Positions 6,910 through 17,400 of a stretch of DNA of 64,000 nucleotides are shown in pieces. The translations under genes and the position numbers were made by a program. Location of the stretch: positions 3,754,501 to 3,818,500 of the forward strand of contig BSDZ01000094.1 in the NCBI GenBank assembly GCA_030268105.1. The letters are read 5' to 3'. Source of the stretch: Volvox africanus (Eukaryota; Chlorophyta; Chlorophyceae; Chlamydomonadales; Volvocaceae). Under the pieces are notes generated by a model. It saw only the letters and a program-made list of their open reading frames with translations, was not told the origin of the DNA and searched no databases. The first letter of the stretch is position 1. The number at the start of each line of letters is the position of its first letter.

Positions 6910-8145
6910 ATGTCCGCGGAACACGACGATACGCCGCACACTAGCCTAGCTAGCCAACCCGATTTCGTTGTAGCTGCTAGAGCGCCGGATAGAGGTCTTG
7001 AGACTGTTGGCGCGCGAGCCACTCAAGAGCCCCTTTTCCTTCAGACCCCTGCTCACTTAATTGTGCCGCATTCAGCAGTGAACACGAATATGGACAACAC
7101 TGCTGGACCAAGGGTTCTGCCATTACCTCAAGCTCGAGGGCATGATGACATCCCTGAGGTGATGAGATTGTCGATTCCCGTTCCTAGGCTCAATATTTCG
7201 CTGACCGACAAGACACCAGGGCATAGCATAGCCGATGCAACTCGTGCGTACGTGCGTGACGCTAAAAAGTACCTCCAAGCTGTTCATGGTGGCGATAATG
7301 ACGGTATCAGGTGTCTCTTCGTTGGTAACACCCTCGAGGGCGCAGTGAAGGACTGGTATCGCAATTGGACCAACGCCCGGGGCAGCTATACTTTTGACGA
7401 GTTAGTCGCCGCTTTACTCGCACGATTCGCTACTGAGGTTCAAGCACGCGATGTGGAAGCTCGTAACGTTTTGGCAGCGGGTAGCTACCACATGCGTCGG
7501 GATGAAAATGTACCTGCGTACCAGTCACGCTTCGAAGCACTTGTGACTCCCATTGCTGACCTCACCGAATCTGAGCGTGTCTTTTGGTTTAGGCGAGGCC
7601 TAACGAAACTTTTGGCTAAATGGTGCGCCACTGACTTGGTTGGAGCGCAGATCAAGTCGTATGACGCGTTGGTCGCTTTTGCTAAGGGCGCGGAGATACG
7701 ACTTCTTGCCGGCGAGGAAGAAGTTAAGTCTGCCCCTCGTGCAAATGCCGTGCAAGTGCAGGATCCGCTTGGGGAAGCTGTGGCTCTCGATCAGGACCTC
7801 GGCGCGACCCGCCCCACGCCTACTGCCGCGACGCGACGCAGCAACGGGCAACGCAAGGCGCGCGGGGGCGCTAGCTCGGGTGTCCGTGGTACAGGAGGGG
7901 CAGGTCCGAGCTCGGACCCAGCTAGGAACAGGAAGCGTGGTGGTGCGCCGTCGTCGGCAGCCGCACAGCGTTCCGACCCCAACGCGAAGCGTACTCGTAC
8001 GGACGACACATTTATGCCAAAATGGAATTGCAATCGTTCCGAATTCGAGCGTCGAAAATTGGCCAACGTTTGTCTACGGTGTGCGGAGAGCCATTCTACG
8101 AAGGATTGCCCTCTAATGCCGCCGTTTGTACCTCAGCCGAAATAG
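6910..8145 (+). CDS. gag: LTR-1 Gag polyprotein (411 aa)
   Basis: Structural protein of the virus-like particle. Residues ~75-270 form the retrotransposon Gag capsid region, including the usual core pattern (GAxxDWYRNW, then a stretch ending RFxxxxxARDxEARxxL and YxxRFExLV). Residues ~280-375 are a basic, Ala/Gly/Arg-rich linker (RKARGGASSG, ARNRKRGG, AKRTRTDD) suited to RNA binding. The zinc knuckle CLRCAESHSTKDC lies at 8071-8109 with spacing CX2CX3HX4C, one residue shorter than the usual CX2CX4HX4C. The ATG at 6910 is the first in this frame after an in-frame TAG at 6889. The stop is UAG (8143-8145), beyond which the same frame stays open through pol. The frame is intact. Capsid assembly is known family behaviour, not shown here. 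Confidence 0.93.
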   Translation: MSAEHDDTPHTSLASQPDFVVAARAPDRGLETVGARATQEPLFLQTPAHLIVPHSAVNTNMDNTAGPRVLPLPQARGHDDIPEVMRLSIPVPRLNISLTDKTPGHSIADATRAYVRDAKKYLQAVHGGDNDGIRCLFVGNTLEGAVKDWYRNWTNARGSYTFDELVAALLARFATEVQARDVEARNVLAAGSYHMRRDENVPAYQSRFEALVTPIADLTESERVFWFRRGLTKLLAKWCATDLVGAQIKSYDALVAFAKGAEIRLLAGEEEVKSAPRANAVQVQDPLGEAVALDQDLGATRPTPTAATRRSNGQRKARGGASSGVRGTGGAGPSSDPARNRKRGGAPSSAAAQRSDPNAKRTRTDDTFMPKWNCNRSEFERRKLANVCLRCAESHSTKDCPLMPPFVPQPK

Positions 8146-8184
8146 GGGCTTGCCCGGGTTCCTGCGGAGGGGGCTCTACCTGGG
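8143..8184 (+). promoter_or_regulatory. LTR-1 gag/pol UAG and downstream stem-loop (readthrough signal candidate)
   Basis: UAG at 8143-8145, a 7-nt spacer, then CCCGGGU (8153-8159) pairing with ACCUGGG (8178-8184) through six Watson-Crick pairs and one G-U. The 18-nt loop itself offers a UCC/GGA mini-hairpin. LTR-3 and LTR-6 keep both arms and the loop length while changing several loop bases. The spacing resembles murine-leukaemia-virus-type stop-codon readthrough, where a pseudoknot follows the UAG by 8 nt. I have not identified a third strand. Confidence 0.6.
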
Positions 8185-11100
8185 TTTTCTGAACTAACGC
8201 GTGGTCGGTGGTCATCCTTACGGCCAGCCGTTAAGGCATTGTTGCCTTGTGTACTTGGACACATCGAGCGAGTCATTGCGCGACGCATCACGCTTGACGG
8301 ACGCACGGGACTTCTCTGCTTCGATCCGTTGTGTAATGTGTTTACACCTCGCCGTCCCCTGTCGTCTATTGATCTGTCCAACCACGTGGTTTTGTTCATC
8401 CCCTCGTCTCTGCGTGAGATGTCGGAACAGTTGGCCATGTACAGGAGGTGTAGGCGTCAATATCCAGACACTGCCGCATGTGTTTTACTCCCCGCTTTCT
8501 GTCGGCGCAAGGCAGAGGCATCGTTAAGGGGTATGCGGCATGTCCACCGGTTCGAGCCGGGCACCGTTTTGTTTAATGGTGTGGATCGGGAGGGTACGTT
8601 GGCTCCGTGGCCACACCTATCCTACTCGGTTGACGTTTGGTACGAAGCTCCTGATGGGGGTGCCGTTGGTTACGGGCCCGCCTTAAGTGCACTGACGTTG
8701 TCTGCTGGGCAGTCGCTCGTAGATAACCATGTCCCTGTGGTTCAGATCGGTTTGAATGGCCGTACTCTGAAGGCACTTGTTGACACCGGTGCCAGCGACG
8801 ACTTCATCTCTGTCGCAGAGGTGAATGCGCTGGGGTTGTCCCCAGAGTCGTCTGATTGTCCACAGGTTACCCTTGCTGACGGGGGTAAGCATCCCATCGT
8901 GGGCAGGATTACCCTTAGCCTATCGTTAGGCCCTTTGCGTGTTGTGACCCGGCCGTACGTGCTGCAGGGCTTAGCAGAGACTGCACCGTACATAATGGGG
9001 TCGTCGACATTACGACAGTACCGCGCGCGCATCGACATGGAGACCGCAACCCTACATATGTGCAAGGGTACTCTGTCGATTAAGGTACCTTTCCTGTCGT
9101 TCGAACATGTCACACCAAAGGAGGGCGAAACTGAGGCGGTGCCTATGGTTAATTTCGCCGTGACCGCAATGGCCGCGCGAATCGAACCAGAGCTAGTCGG
9201 GCGTAAGGAGGCCGTCCGTTTGTTACGGAAGGGTGCCCACGGACTGCTTTTAAGGCCGCGGGTGAGCTGCTGTGTCACCACCGCGCAGATTTCTGTGGAT
9301 CCTGAGGTTGAGGCCCTACTGTCGCAGTATGAGGACGTCTTTAAAGATATCCCTGGCCTACCACCTATGCGTCCTGTTGATCACACAATCCCTCTCATGC
9401 CTGGAGTGCAGCCTACAGCCCGGCCAATGTACAGGTTGAGTCCATTGGAGCTGGATGAGGTGAAGCGCCAGGTGACGGATTTGCTCGCGAAGGGTATGAT
9501 ACGCCCCAGCACATCCCCGTATTCTGCACCGATTTTGTTTGTCGGTAAGAAGGATGGGACCTTGCGCATGTGCATCGATTACCGGGGGTTAAATGCGAAT
9601 ACGGTGAAAAATCGCTACCCTTTGCCTCGCGTCGACGACCTGTTGGATAAGCTGAAGGGCTCGGCTTATTTTTCCTCAATTGACTTACAACAGGGCTACA
9701 ATCAGATTCGCATCGCTGCCTCTGATATCCCGAAAACCGCTTTTCGGACGCCCTTCGGTCACTTTGAGTATACGGTCCTATCGTTTGGTTTGACTAATGC
9801 CCCTGCGACGTTTCAGGCGGTTATGGACCGAATGTTTAGGCCGTTTATCGACAGGTTCGTTGTTTGCTACCTGGATGACATCTTGGTATATTCTAAGACG
9901 CGCGAGGAGCACTTGGAGCATCTGCGGCTCGTGCTCGACGTTATGAGGCGGGAGCAATTGTTTGCTAAACGCGCCAAATGCTTTTGGGCGCAGCCTCAGG
10001 TGGAATATTTGGGCCACATTGTGTCGGCCACCGGTGTGAAGATGGACCCGCGGAAGGTCGCCGTGGTTCGTGATTGGCCCGCGCCTCAGAACCTCACGGA
10101 GCTGCGTAAGTTCCTTGGCTTGACCAATTATTTCCGGAAGTTCATTGAAAAATATTCTATCATTGCGGCCCCGCTTACTAACTTAACTCGCAAAGGCGTT
10201 TTCGTTTCGCTCGAGTCGTGGACGTCGCAATGCCAGCGGGCATTCGAAGAGCTCAAACGAATCATTGCTGAAGATGTCACCCTTGCTTTCCCCGATTATT
10301 CAATGCCATTTCGTGTTGAGGTAGTGTCTGATGCCTCAATATTTGGAAGCGGCGCTGTATTGTTACAGGAAGGGCGACCGATCGCCTTCACAAGTAAGAA
10401 GTTTTCTGGTGCGGAGATTCGCTACACCACCGGGGAACAGGAGCTTCTGGCTGTGCTGCATGCTTTAAAGGAATGGCGCTGTTACCTCGAGGGACGCCCG
10501 TTTACTTTAAAGACTGACCATAAGCCCCTAACGTTTTTGCAAAGCGTTCCGACGTTGAACCGCCGTCAAGCTAGGTGGATGGAATATCTAGCTAGGTTCA
10601 ACTGCACCTGGGAGTATATTTCTGGTAAATTGAATATTGCCGATGCTCTCAGTCGACATCCGTCGCTACACGCTGCAATTTTGGCAGCGCCCGTCGTGCG
10701 GCCGCGTAGCGAGGAGGTTCCGATCGCGACGGACCTCGCGGAGCGGTTGAAGGTTGCCTACAACGCAGACGCCTGGTTCGCGGACCCGGCTAATGTAGAA
10801 AACCTTCGCAAGCAGAATGGCCTTTGGCTACGGACGGAGGGTGCAGCTACGCAAATCGTCGTTCCGAACGACGACGCGCTACGCTACGACATCCTTGCGC
10901 GGTTCCACGAGGACCCGTTAGCAGGACACCCTGGTAGCAAGCGATTGATCGACTTGGTGCAACGTTCCTTTTGGTGGCCTCGTTTGGCTAAGGATGCGGC
11001 GAACTTCGTACAGACATGCAGTCTGTGCCAGCGCAATAAGGCTTTGTCCGGTAAGGGCCATGGGTTGTTGCAACCGTTGCCTGTCCCGGATGCGCCTTGG

Positions 11101-12207
11101 GAAAGTGTTTCCATGGACTTCGTAGTCGCGCTGCCCAAAACTGAGGGGGGATATGATGCGGTGTTCGTAATGGTCGATCGTCTGACTAAGATGGTTCACC
11201 TAGCACCATGCACATCATCCTGCACGGCTGAGCAAACTGCACGTTTGTTTTTCGATAATGTGGTTCGGTTACACGGGGTTCCCAAAAATGTGATCTCGGA
11301 CCGCGGTGGACAATTCACGTCTAAGTTTTGGGAAGCGCTCTGCAAACTAGTTGGCATGCGTGTCAACCTGAGCACAGCGTACCACCCGCAGACTGATGGT
11401 CAAACCGAACGCACAAACCGCACGTTGGGTGATATGTTGCGCAATTATGCTGGTCGCACACCACTCGTTTGGGATACGTATTTGACTGCGGCAGAATTCG
11501 CGCTTAACAACGCTGTTAACCGCTCTACAGGCAAAAGTCCGTTCTTTCTTAACTACGGATTTCATCCCGCGCTACCCGTGTGGCGTGAGTTGGAAGTGAA
11601 CGTGCCTGCTGCTAAACGTTTTGCCAAGTCTTTTATGTCCCGAATCACAGACGCGAAGTCGTGTTTGGACGCGGCGCAGCAACGAACGACGGAATACTAT
11701 AACAAATCTAAGCAGGATGTGACGTTTTCGGAAGGGCAACTCGTGTTGCTAAGCACCAAGAACTTGCGTTCCTTGGCCGACGGATCCCGAAAACTCTTAC
11801 CCCGCTGGATTGGTCCGTATCCTGTCGTGCGCATGGTTGGGAATGTGGCTGTGGAGCTTGCATTGCCCACTGATATGACCATTCACCCCACGTTTCACGT
11901 ATCGCTTGTTCGTCCGTATCGTAGTACGGAACCCGTCCCTGAGCCTGCTAACGCCCCCGCAGTGGTCGAACCAGTTCCCGAGACCTGGATCACTGGTAAA
12001 CAGAAGTTTTACGATGTGGAGCGGGTGTTAGATTATCGCGCGCGTCGTGTGGGCCGACACCGACGTAAGCGAACAGTACACGAGTACTTGGTTAAGTGGA
12101 CAGGGTATACCGACGAGCACAACTCATGGGAACCGGCACGCAACTTCTCACAGGACATGAAACCCCTGCTCGAAGAAGCCCGCAAACGTGCCACACAAGC
12201 CCAATGA
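8146..12207 (+). CDS. pol: LTR-1 Pol polyprotein (protease, RT, RNase H, integrase, chromodomain)
   Basis: Replication enzymes, read in the gag frame after UAG. The frame is open from 8146 to TGA at 12205-12207 (1353 codons). The first ATG is 92 codons in (8419), so Pol is most likely made as Gag-Pol. The aspartic protease has DTGAS (DTG at 8782-8790). RT has YLDD at 9868-9879 preceded by [12 protein letters not shown] and [11 protein letters not shown]. RNase H has DAS (10330), E and TDH. Integrase has an HHCC finger (first His 10906, then CSLC), catalytic D (11116), D (11299) and E (11407), and a GPY motif (11812-11820). The C-terminal chromodomain has its three cage aromatics Y (12010), W (12097) and Y (12106) and an Arg-rich insertion between the first strands. 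This order and the chromodomain define a chromovirus. All catalytic residues I can check are present. Confidence 0.95.
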   Translation, partial: GLARVPAEGALPGFSELTRGRWSSLRPAVKALLPCVLGHIERVIARRITLDGRTGLLCFDPLCNVFTPRRPLSSIDLSNHVVLFIPSSLREMSEQLAMYRRCRRQYPDTAACVLLPAFCRRKAEASLRGMRHVHRFEPGTVLFNGVDREGTLAPWPHLSYSVDVWYEAPDGGAVGYGPALSALTLSAGQSLVDNHVPVVQIGLNGRTLKALVDTGASDDFISVAEVNALGLSPESSDCPQVTLADGGKHPIVGRITLSLSLGPLRVVTRPYVLQGLAETAPYIMGSSTLRQYRARIDMETATLHMCKGTLSIKVPFLSFEHVTPKEGETEAVPMVNFAVTAMAARIEPELVGRKEAVRLLRKGAHGLLLRPRVSCCVTTAQISVDPEVEALLSQYEDVFKDIPGLPPMRPVDHTIPLMPGVQPTARPMYRLSPLELDEVKRQVTDLLAKGMIRPSTSPYSAPILFVGKKDGTLRMCIDYRGLNANTVKNRYPLPRVDDLLDKLKGSAYFSSIDLQQGYNQIRIAASDIPKTAFRTPFGHFEYTVLSFGLTNAPATFQAVMDRMFRPFIDRFVVCYLDDILVYSKTREEHLEHLRLVLDVMRREQLFAKRAKCFWAQPQVEYLGHIVSATGVKMDPRKVAVVRDWPAPQNLTELRKFLGLTNYFRKFIEKYSIIAAPLTNLTRKGVFVSLESWTSQCQRAFEELKRIIAEDVTLAFPDYSMPFRVEVVSDASIFGSGAVLLQEGRPIAFTSKKFSGAEIRYTTGEQELLAVLHALKEWRCYLEGRPFTLKTDHKPLTFLQSVPTLNRRQARWMEYLARFNCTWEYISGKLNIADALSRHPSLHAAILAAPVVRPRSEEVPIATDLAERLKVAYNADAWFADPANVENLRKQNGLWLRTEGAATQIVVPNDDALRYDILARFHEDPLAGHPGSKRLIDLVQRSFWWPRLAKDAANFVQTCSLCQRNKALSGKGHGLLQPLPVPDAPWESVSMDFVVALPKTEGGYDAVFVMVDRLTKMVHLAPCTSSCTAEQTARLFFDNVVRLHGVPKNVISDRGGQFTSKFWEALCKLVGMRVNLSTAYHPQTDGQTERTNRTLGDMLRNYAGRTPLVWDTYLTAAEFALNNAVNRSTGKSPFFLNYGFHPALPVWRELEVNVPAAKRFAKSFMSRITDAKSCLDAAQQRTTEYYNKSKQDVTFSEGQLVLLSTKNLRSLADGSRKLLPRWIGPYPVVRMVGNVAVELALPTDMTIHPTFHVSLVRPYRSTEPVPEPANAPAVVEPVPETWITGKQKFYDVERVLDYRARRVGRHRRKRTVHEYLVKWTGYTDEHNSWEPARNFSQDMKPLLEEARKRATQAQ

Positions 12208-12250
12208 CCCCTGCAGTCGATGCTGTATGATGCAGCGAGGACGCTGCATA

Positions 12251-12266
12251 CGGGAGGGGGGATAAT
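12251..12266 (+). promoter_or_regulatory. LTR-1 polypurine tract
   Basis: CGGGAGGGGGGATAAT directly upstream of the 3' LTR, the expected primer site for plus-strand synthesis. It is conserved in position in all copies; LTR-2 has one G-to-A change in the run. The 43 bp between the pol stop and this tract hold a short GCAG...CTGC repeat and nothing else. Confidence 0.85.
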
Positions 12267-13091
12267 TGTTGTGCTACGGTTCATTTCCCGCCGACGCGTA
12301 GGTCGACGCAATCCTACGAAGCGAAGTGCTTTTGCTATGAACGCATTGCATATGAATGAATCTGCATGATATAAATGTATTCGTGTACATTTATATATGC
12401 ATTTGGCATGTTGTCATTTTCCATCGCGACATCGCATCATGGCAAATCCGCCTAGCATGCATGAATAACCGAAGCATTGAAGTGCGCATTATGCTCGTGC
12501 TATGAAACGATAAATAATATTATCTGATATAATATTACTTCATTAAAGCACACGTTGAGAGCGCCGCACTTGTCGCGATGCATGCCCTGCAACCGGATAT
12601 CGTTATCCGGACCCTTGCATCATGCGAATGCCGGAAAGGCTTATACGATTGTTATACGTAGACATCGCCTAGACGCAGTAGGGTTGTCACATCTAGGATC
12701 GGCCTCCTGATGTGAATCGTACGGCATTGCGATGCTGCGAGTATAACAGATGCGAGGACGGCTAAGCTAAAAAAGACATTCGATACCGGAGAACACTTGT
12801 GTGTTCTACATTACTATTGCTATACGATATTCTACTTAGCCCGAGCTAAGCCTGAACTTCGCTAATCACCGCCGCGTGATGATTGCTTGCTTCCGGCGCT
12901 GACGGCGATTTCGTCCATTGCATCATTCCGACCTGTAAGACCGTAAGTTATATCTCTCTTCGTCTTGAAGTCTTCCGCTGTCTTTGTTTGCTCTCGCTTG
13001 CCTTGCTGTACTTGCAAGTGCTCGCGCATCGGTGTCGATAGTCTCCAGACGTGCAGATACTCATGAGCAAACGCGAACGAGAGGTACAACA
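12267..13091 (+). repeat. LTR-1 3' LTR (825 bp)
   Basis: Matches 5619-6443 with two differences seen by eye, where this copy keeps CpG and the 5' copy has TpG. It ends ACAACA at 13091, followed by the target duplication ACCTC. Confidence 0.95.
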
Positions 13092-13096
13092 ACCTC

Positions 13097-13542
13097 CACC
13101 CCAGGCGCCGTGACTTCACTCACCTGTACCATGCACCCAGCCCAGGAGGTTCACGCCTGGATCGCATCTACATCAATGAAGCCATGCTGCCGTATATTTG
13201 CCACACGGCCATCTCATTCCACACACCTTCAGACCACCGTCTTGCCACACTTCATCTCCTACCTCGCAAAAATGAGGTCAAGGGCCCAGGCATCAAGCGT
13301 ATACGCATGGCCTTCACTGACCATGAAGATTTGGCTACAAGCATGGCGGAGTGGATCCGGAACCAATGCCAAGAGGCACCCTCAGCCGAAGAGAACCCGG
13401 GCAACCTTATTGCTTGGTGGCCTGGTTTTAAACGCCGACTAACCATCCTAGCTCACCAACTCAACAAGGTAGCGCAACAGCGCAGGCAGCAGCCAGATGC
13501 GCATACCCAGGAGGCCTACCTTGGGGTCCAACAGGCCCAACA
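13097..13542 (+). pseudogene. ORF2: LINE-2 ORF2 piece 2: C-terminal endonuclease and linker
   Basis: Continues ORF2 after removal of LTR-1 and one ACCTC. It encodes the end of the AP-endonuclease, with GGSRLDRIYI and the catalytic-type SDHR (about 13230-13245), followed by an Arg/Gln-rich linker towards the RT. The frame is open throughout (codon starts at 13184 + 3n). It is cut at 13542 by LTR-2. It is classed as a pseudogene only because the gene is broken up. LINE-3 carries the same segment at 60887-61331. Confidence 0.85.
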
Positions 13543-14366
13543 TGTTGTACCTCTCGTTCGCGTTTGCTCATGAGTATCTGCACGTCTGGAGACTATCGAC
13601 ACCGATGCGCGAGCACTTGCAAGTACAGCAAGGCAAGCGAGAGCAAACAGAGACAGCGGAAGACTTCAAGACGAAGAGAGATATAACTTACGGTCTTACA
13701 GGTCGGAATGATGCAATGGACGAAATCGCCGTCAGCGCCGGAAGCAAGCAATCATCACGCGGCGGTGATTAGCGAAGTTCAGGCTTAGCTCGGGCTAAGT
13801 AGAATAGTGTATAGAAATAGTAATTTAGAACACACGAGTGTTCTCCGGTATCGGATATCTTGTCTAGCTTAGCCGTCCTCGCATCTGTTATACTGGTAAC
13901 ATCGCAGCGCCGTACGATTCACATTAGGAGGCCGATCCTAGATGTGACAACCCTACTGCGTCTAGGCGATGTCTACGCATGATAACGTATAAGCCTTTCC
14001 GGCATTCGCATGATGCAAGGGTCCGGATAACGATATCCGGTTGCAGGGCATGCATCGCGACAAGTGCGGCGCTCTCAACGTGTGCTTTAATGAAGTAATA
14101 TTATATCAGATAATATTACTTATCGTTTTGTAGCACGAGCATAATGCGCACTTCAATGCTTCGGTTATTCATGCATGCTAGGCGGATTTGCCATGATGCG
14201 ATGTCGCGATGGGTAATGACAACATGCCATATGCATATATAAATGTATGCGAATACATTTATATCATGCAGATTCATTCATATGTAATGCGTTCATCACA
14301 AAAGCACTTCGACTCATAGGATCGCGTCGACCTACGCGTCGACGGGAAATGAACCGTAGCACAACA
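13543..14366 (-). repeat. LTR-2 3' LTR (824 bp)
   Basis: Left LTR of a minus-strand element, nearly identical to 20190-21013. It has the same set of inverted repeats as LTR-1. The AT-rich palindrome near the outer end reads ATATAAATGTAT / ATACATTTATAT around a 4-base loop. Confidence 0.95.
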
Positions 14367-14382
14367 ATTATTCCCCCTCCCG
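14367..14382 (-). promoter_or_regulatory. LTR-2 polypurine tract
   Basis: On the minus strand CGGGAGGGGGAATAAT, abutting the 3' LTR; one base differs from the tract of the other copies. Confidence 0.82.
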
Positions 14383-14425
14383 TATGCAGCGTCCTCGCTG
14401 CATCATACAGCATCGACTGCAGGGG

Positions 14426-17400
14426 TCATTGGGCTTGTGTGGCACGTTTGCGGGCTTCTTTGAGCAGGGGTTTCATTTCCTGTGAGAAGTTGCGTGCCGG
14501 TTCCCATGAGTTGTGCTCGTCGGTATACCCTGTCCACTTAACCAAGTACTCGTGTACTGTTCGCTTACGTCGGTGTCGGCCCACACGACGCGCGCGATAA
14601 TCTAACACCCGCTCCACATCGTAAAACTTCTGTTTACCAGCGATCCAGGTCTCGGGAACTGGTTCGATCGCTGCGGGGGCGTTAGCAGGCTCAGGGACGG
14701 GTTCCGTACCACGATACGGACGAACAAGCGATACGTGAAACGTGGGGTGAATGGGCATATCAGCGGGCAATGCAAGCTCCACAGCCACATTCCCAACCAT
14801 GCGCACGACAGGATACGGACCAATCCAGCGGGGTAAGAGTTTTCGGGATCCGTCGGCCAAGGAACGCAAGTTCTTGGTGCTTAGCAACACGAGTTGCCCT
14901 TCCAAAAACGTCACATCCTGCTTAGATTTGTTATAGTATTCCGTCGTTCGTTGCTGCGCCGCGTCCAAACACGACTTCGCGTCTGTGATTCGGGACATAA
15001 AAGACTTGGCAAAAAGTTTAGCAGCAGGCACGTTCACTTCCAACTCACGCCACACGGGTAGCGCGGGATGAAACCCGTAGTTAAGAAAGAACGGACTTTT
15101 GCCTGTAGAGCGGTTAACAGCGTTGTTAAGCGCGAATTCTGCCGCAGTCAAATATGTATCCCAAACAAGTGGTGTGCGACCAGCATAATTGCGCAACATA
15201 TCACCCAACGTGCGGTTTGTGCGTTCGGTTTGACCATCAGTCTGCGGGTGATACGCCGTGCTCAGGTTGACGCGCATGCCAACTAGTTTGCAGAGCGCTT
15301 CCCAAAACTTAGACGTGAACTGTCCACCGCGGTCCGAGATCACATTTTTGGGAATCCCGTGTAACCAAACCACATTATCGAAAAACAAACGTGCGGTTTG
15401 CTCAGCCGTGCAGGATGATGTGCATGGTGCTAGGTGAACCATCTTAGTCAGACGATCGACCATTATGAACACCGCATCGTATCCCCCCTCAGTTTTGGGC
15501 AGCGCGACTACGAAGTCCATGGAAACACTTTCCCAAGGCGCATCCGGGACAGGCAACGGTTGCAACAACCCATGGCCCTTACCGGACAAAGCCTTATTGC
15601 GCTGGCACAGACTGCATGTCTGGACGAAGTTCGCCGCATCCTTAGCCAAACGAGGCCACCAAAAGGAACGTTGCACCAAGTCGATCAGTCGCTTACTACC
15701 AGGATGTCCTGCTAACGGGTCCTCGTGGAACCGCGCAAGAATGTCGTAGCGTAGCGCGTCGTCGTTCGGAACGACGATTTGTGTAGCTGCACCCTCCGTC
15801 CGTAGCCAAAGGCCATTCTGCTTGCGAAGGTTTTCTACATTAGCCGGGTCCGTGAACCAGGCGTCTGCGCTGTAGGCAACCTTCAACCGCTCCGCGAGGT
15901 CCGTCGCGATCGGAACCTCCTCGCTACGCGGCCGCACGACGGGCGCTGCCAAAATTGCAGCGTGTAGCGACGGATGTCGACTGAGAGCATCGGCAATATT
16001 CAATTTACCAGAAATATACTCCCAGGTGCAGTTGAACCTAGCTAGATATTCCATCCACCTAGCTTGACGGCGGTTCAACGTCGGAACGCTTTGCAAAAAC
16101 GTTAGGGGCTTATGGTCAGTCTTTAAAGTAAACGGGCGTCCCTCGAGGTAACAGCGCCATTCCTTTAAAGCATGCAGCACAGCCAGCAGCTCCTGTTCCC
16201 CGGTGGTGTAGCGAATCTCCGCACCAGAAAACTTCTTACTCGTGAAGGCGATCGGTCGCCCTTCCTGTAACAATACAGCGCCGCTTCCAAATATTGAGGC
16301 ATCAGACACTACCTCAACACGAAATGGCAACGAGTAATCGGGGAATGCAAGGGTGACATCTTCGGCAACGATCCGTTTGAGCTCTTCGAATGCCCGCTGG
16401 CATTGCGACGTCCACGACTCGAGCGAAACGAAAACGCCTTTGCGAGTTAAGTTAGTAAGCGGGGCCGCAATGATGGAATATTTTTCAATGAACTTCCGGA
16501 AATAATTGGTCAAGCCAAGGAACTTACGCAGCTCCGTGAGGTTCTGAGGCGCGGGCCAATCGCGAACCACGGCGACCTTCCGCGGGTCCATCTTCACACC
16601 GGTGGCCGACACAATGTGGCCCAAATATTCCACCTGAGGCTGCGCCCAAAAGCATTTGGCGCGTTTAGCAAACAATTGCTCCCGCCTCATAACGTCGAGC
16701 ACGAGCCGCAGATGCTCCAAGTGCTCCTCGCGCGTCTTAGAATATACCAAGATGTCATCCAGGTAGCAAACAACGAACCTGTCGATAAACGGCCTAAACA
16801 TTCGGTCCATAACCGCCTGAAACGTCGCAGGGGCATTAGTCAAACCAAACGATAGGACCGTATACTCAAAGTGACCGAAGGGCGTCCGAAAAGCGGTTTT
16901 CGGGATATCAGAGGCAGCGATGCGAATCTGATTGTAGCCCTGTTGTAAGTCAATTGAGGAAAAATAAGCCGAACCCTTCAGCTTATCTAACAGGTCGTCA
17001 ACGCGTGGCAAAGGGTAGCGATTTTTCACCGTATTCGCATTTAACCCCCGGTAATCGATGCACATGCGCAAGGTCCCATCCTTCTTACCGACAAACAAAA
17101 TCGGTGCAGAATACGGGGATGTGCTGGGGCGTATCATACCCTTCGCGAGCAAATCCGTCACCTGGCGCTTTACCTCATCCAGCTCCAATGGACTCAACCT
17201 GTACATTGGCCGGGCTGTAGGCTGCGCTCCAGGCATGAGAGGGATTGTGTGATCAACAGGACGCATAGGTGGTAGGCCAGGGATATCCTTAAAGACGTCC
17301 TCATACTGCGACAGTAGGGCCTCAACCTCAGGATCCGCAGAAATCTGCGCGGTGGTGACACAACAGCTCACCCGCGGCCTTAAAAGCAGTCCGTGGGCAC

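Larger units (their letters stand above)
5619..13091 (+). mobile_element. LTR-1: intact chromovirus (Ty3/gypsy) element, TSD ACCTC
   Basis: A 7473-bp element with 825-bp LTRs beginning TGTTGT and ending ACAACA. It is flanked by the 5-bp duplication ACCTC at 5614-5618 and 13092-13096. The empty site is seen in LINE-3 at 60869-60879. It carries a primer site, leader ORF, gag, UAG-separated pol, polypurine tract and both LTRs, all uninterrupted. By eye the two LTRs differ at two positions (5669 and 5734 against the 3' copy), both CpG versus TpG, so the insertion is young. It is colinear without indels with LTR-7 (constant offset 45630). Confidence 0.96.

Noticed and set aside
8143..12207. UAG reassigned to an amino acid in the host, as in some ulvophyte algae and ciliates
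   Set aside because: Long ORFs in the window (pol, LINE ORF1, the 1550-codon ORF2) contain no other in-frame TAG or TAA at Gln positions, and LINE ORF2 itself ends in TAG. A dedicated readthrough site fits better.
13538..13547. CAACATGTTG at the LTR-2 boundary as a special attachment palindrome
   Set aside because: It arises because the 5-bp target duplication happens to be CAACA next to the LTR start TGTTG. The empty site in LINE-3 shows plain CAACA.
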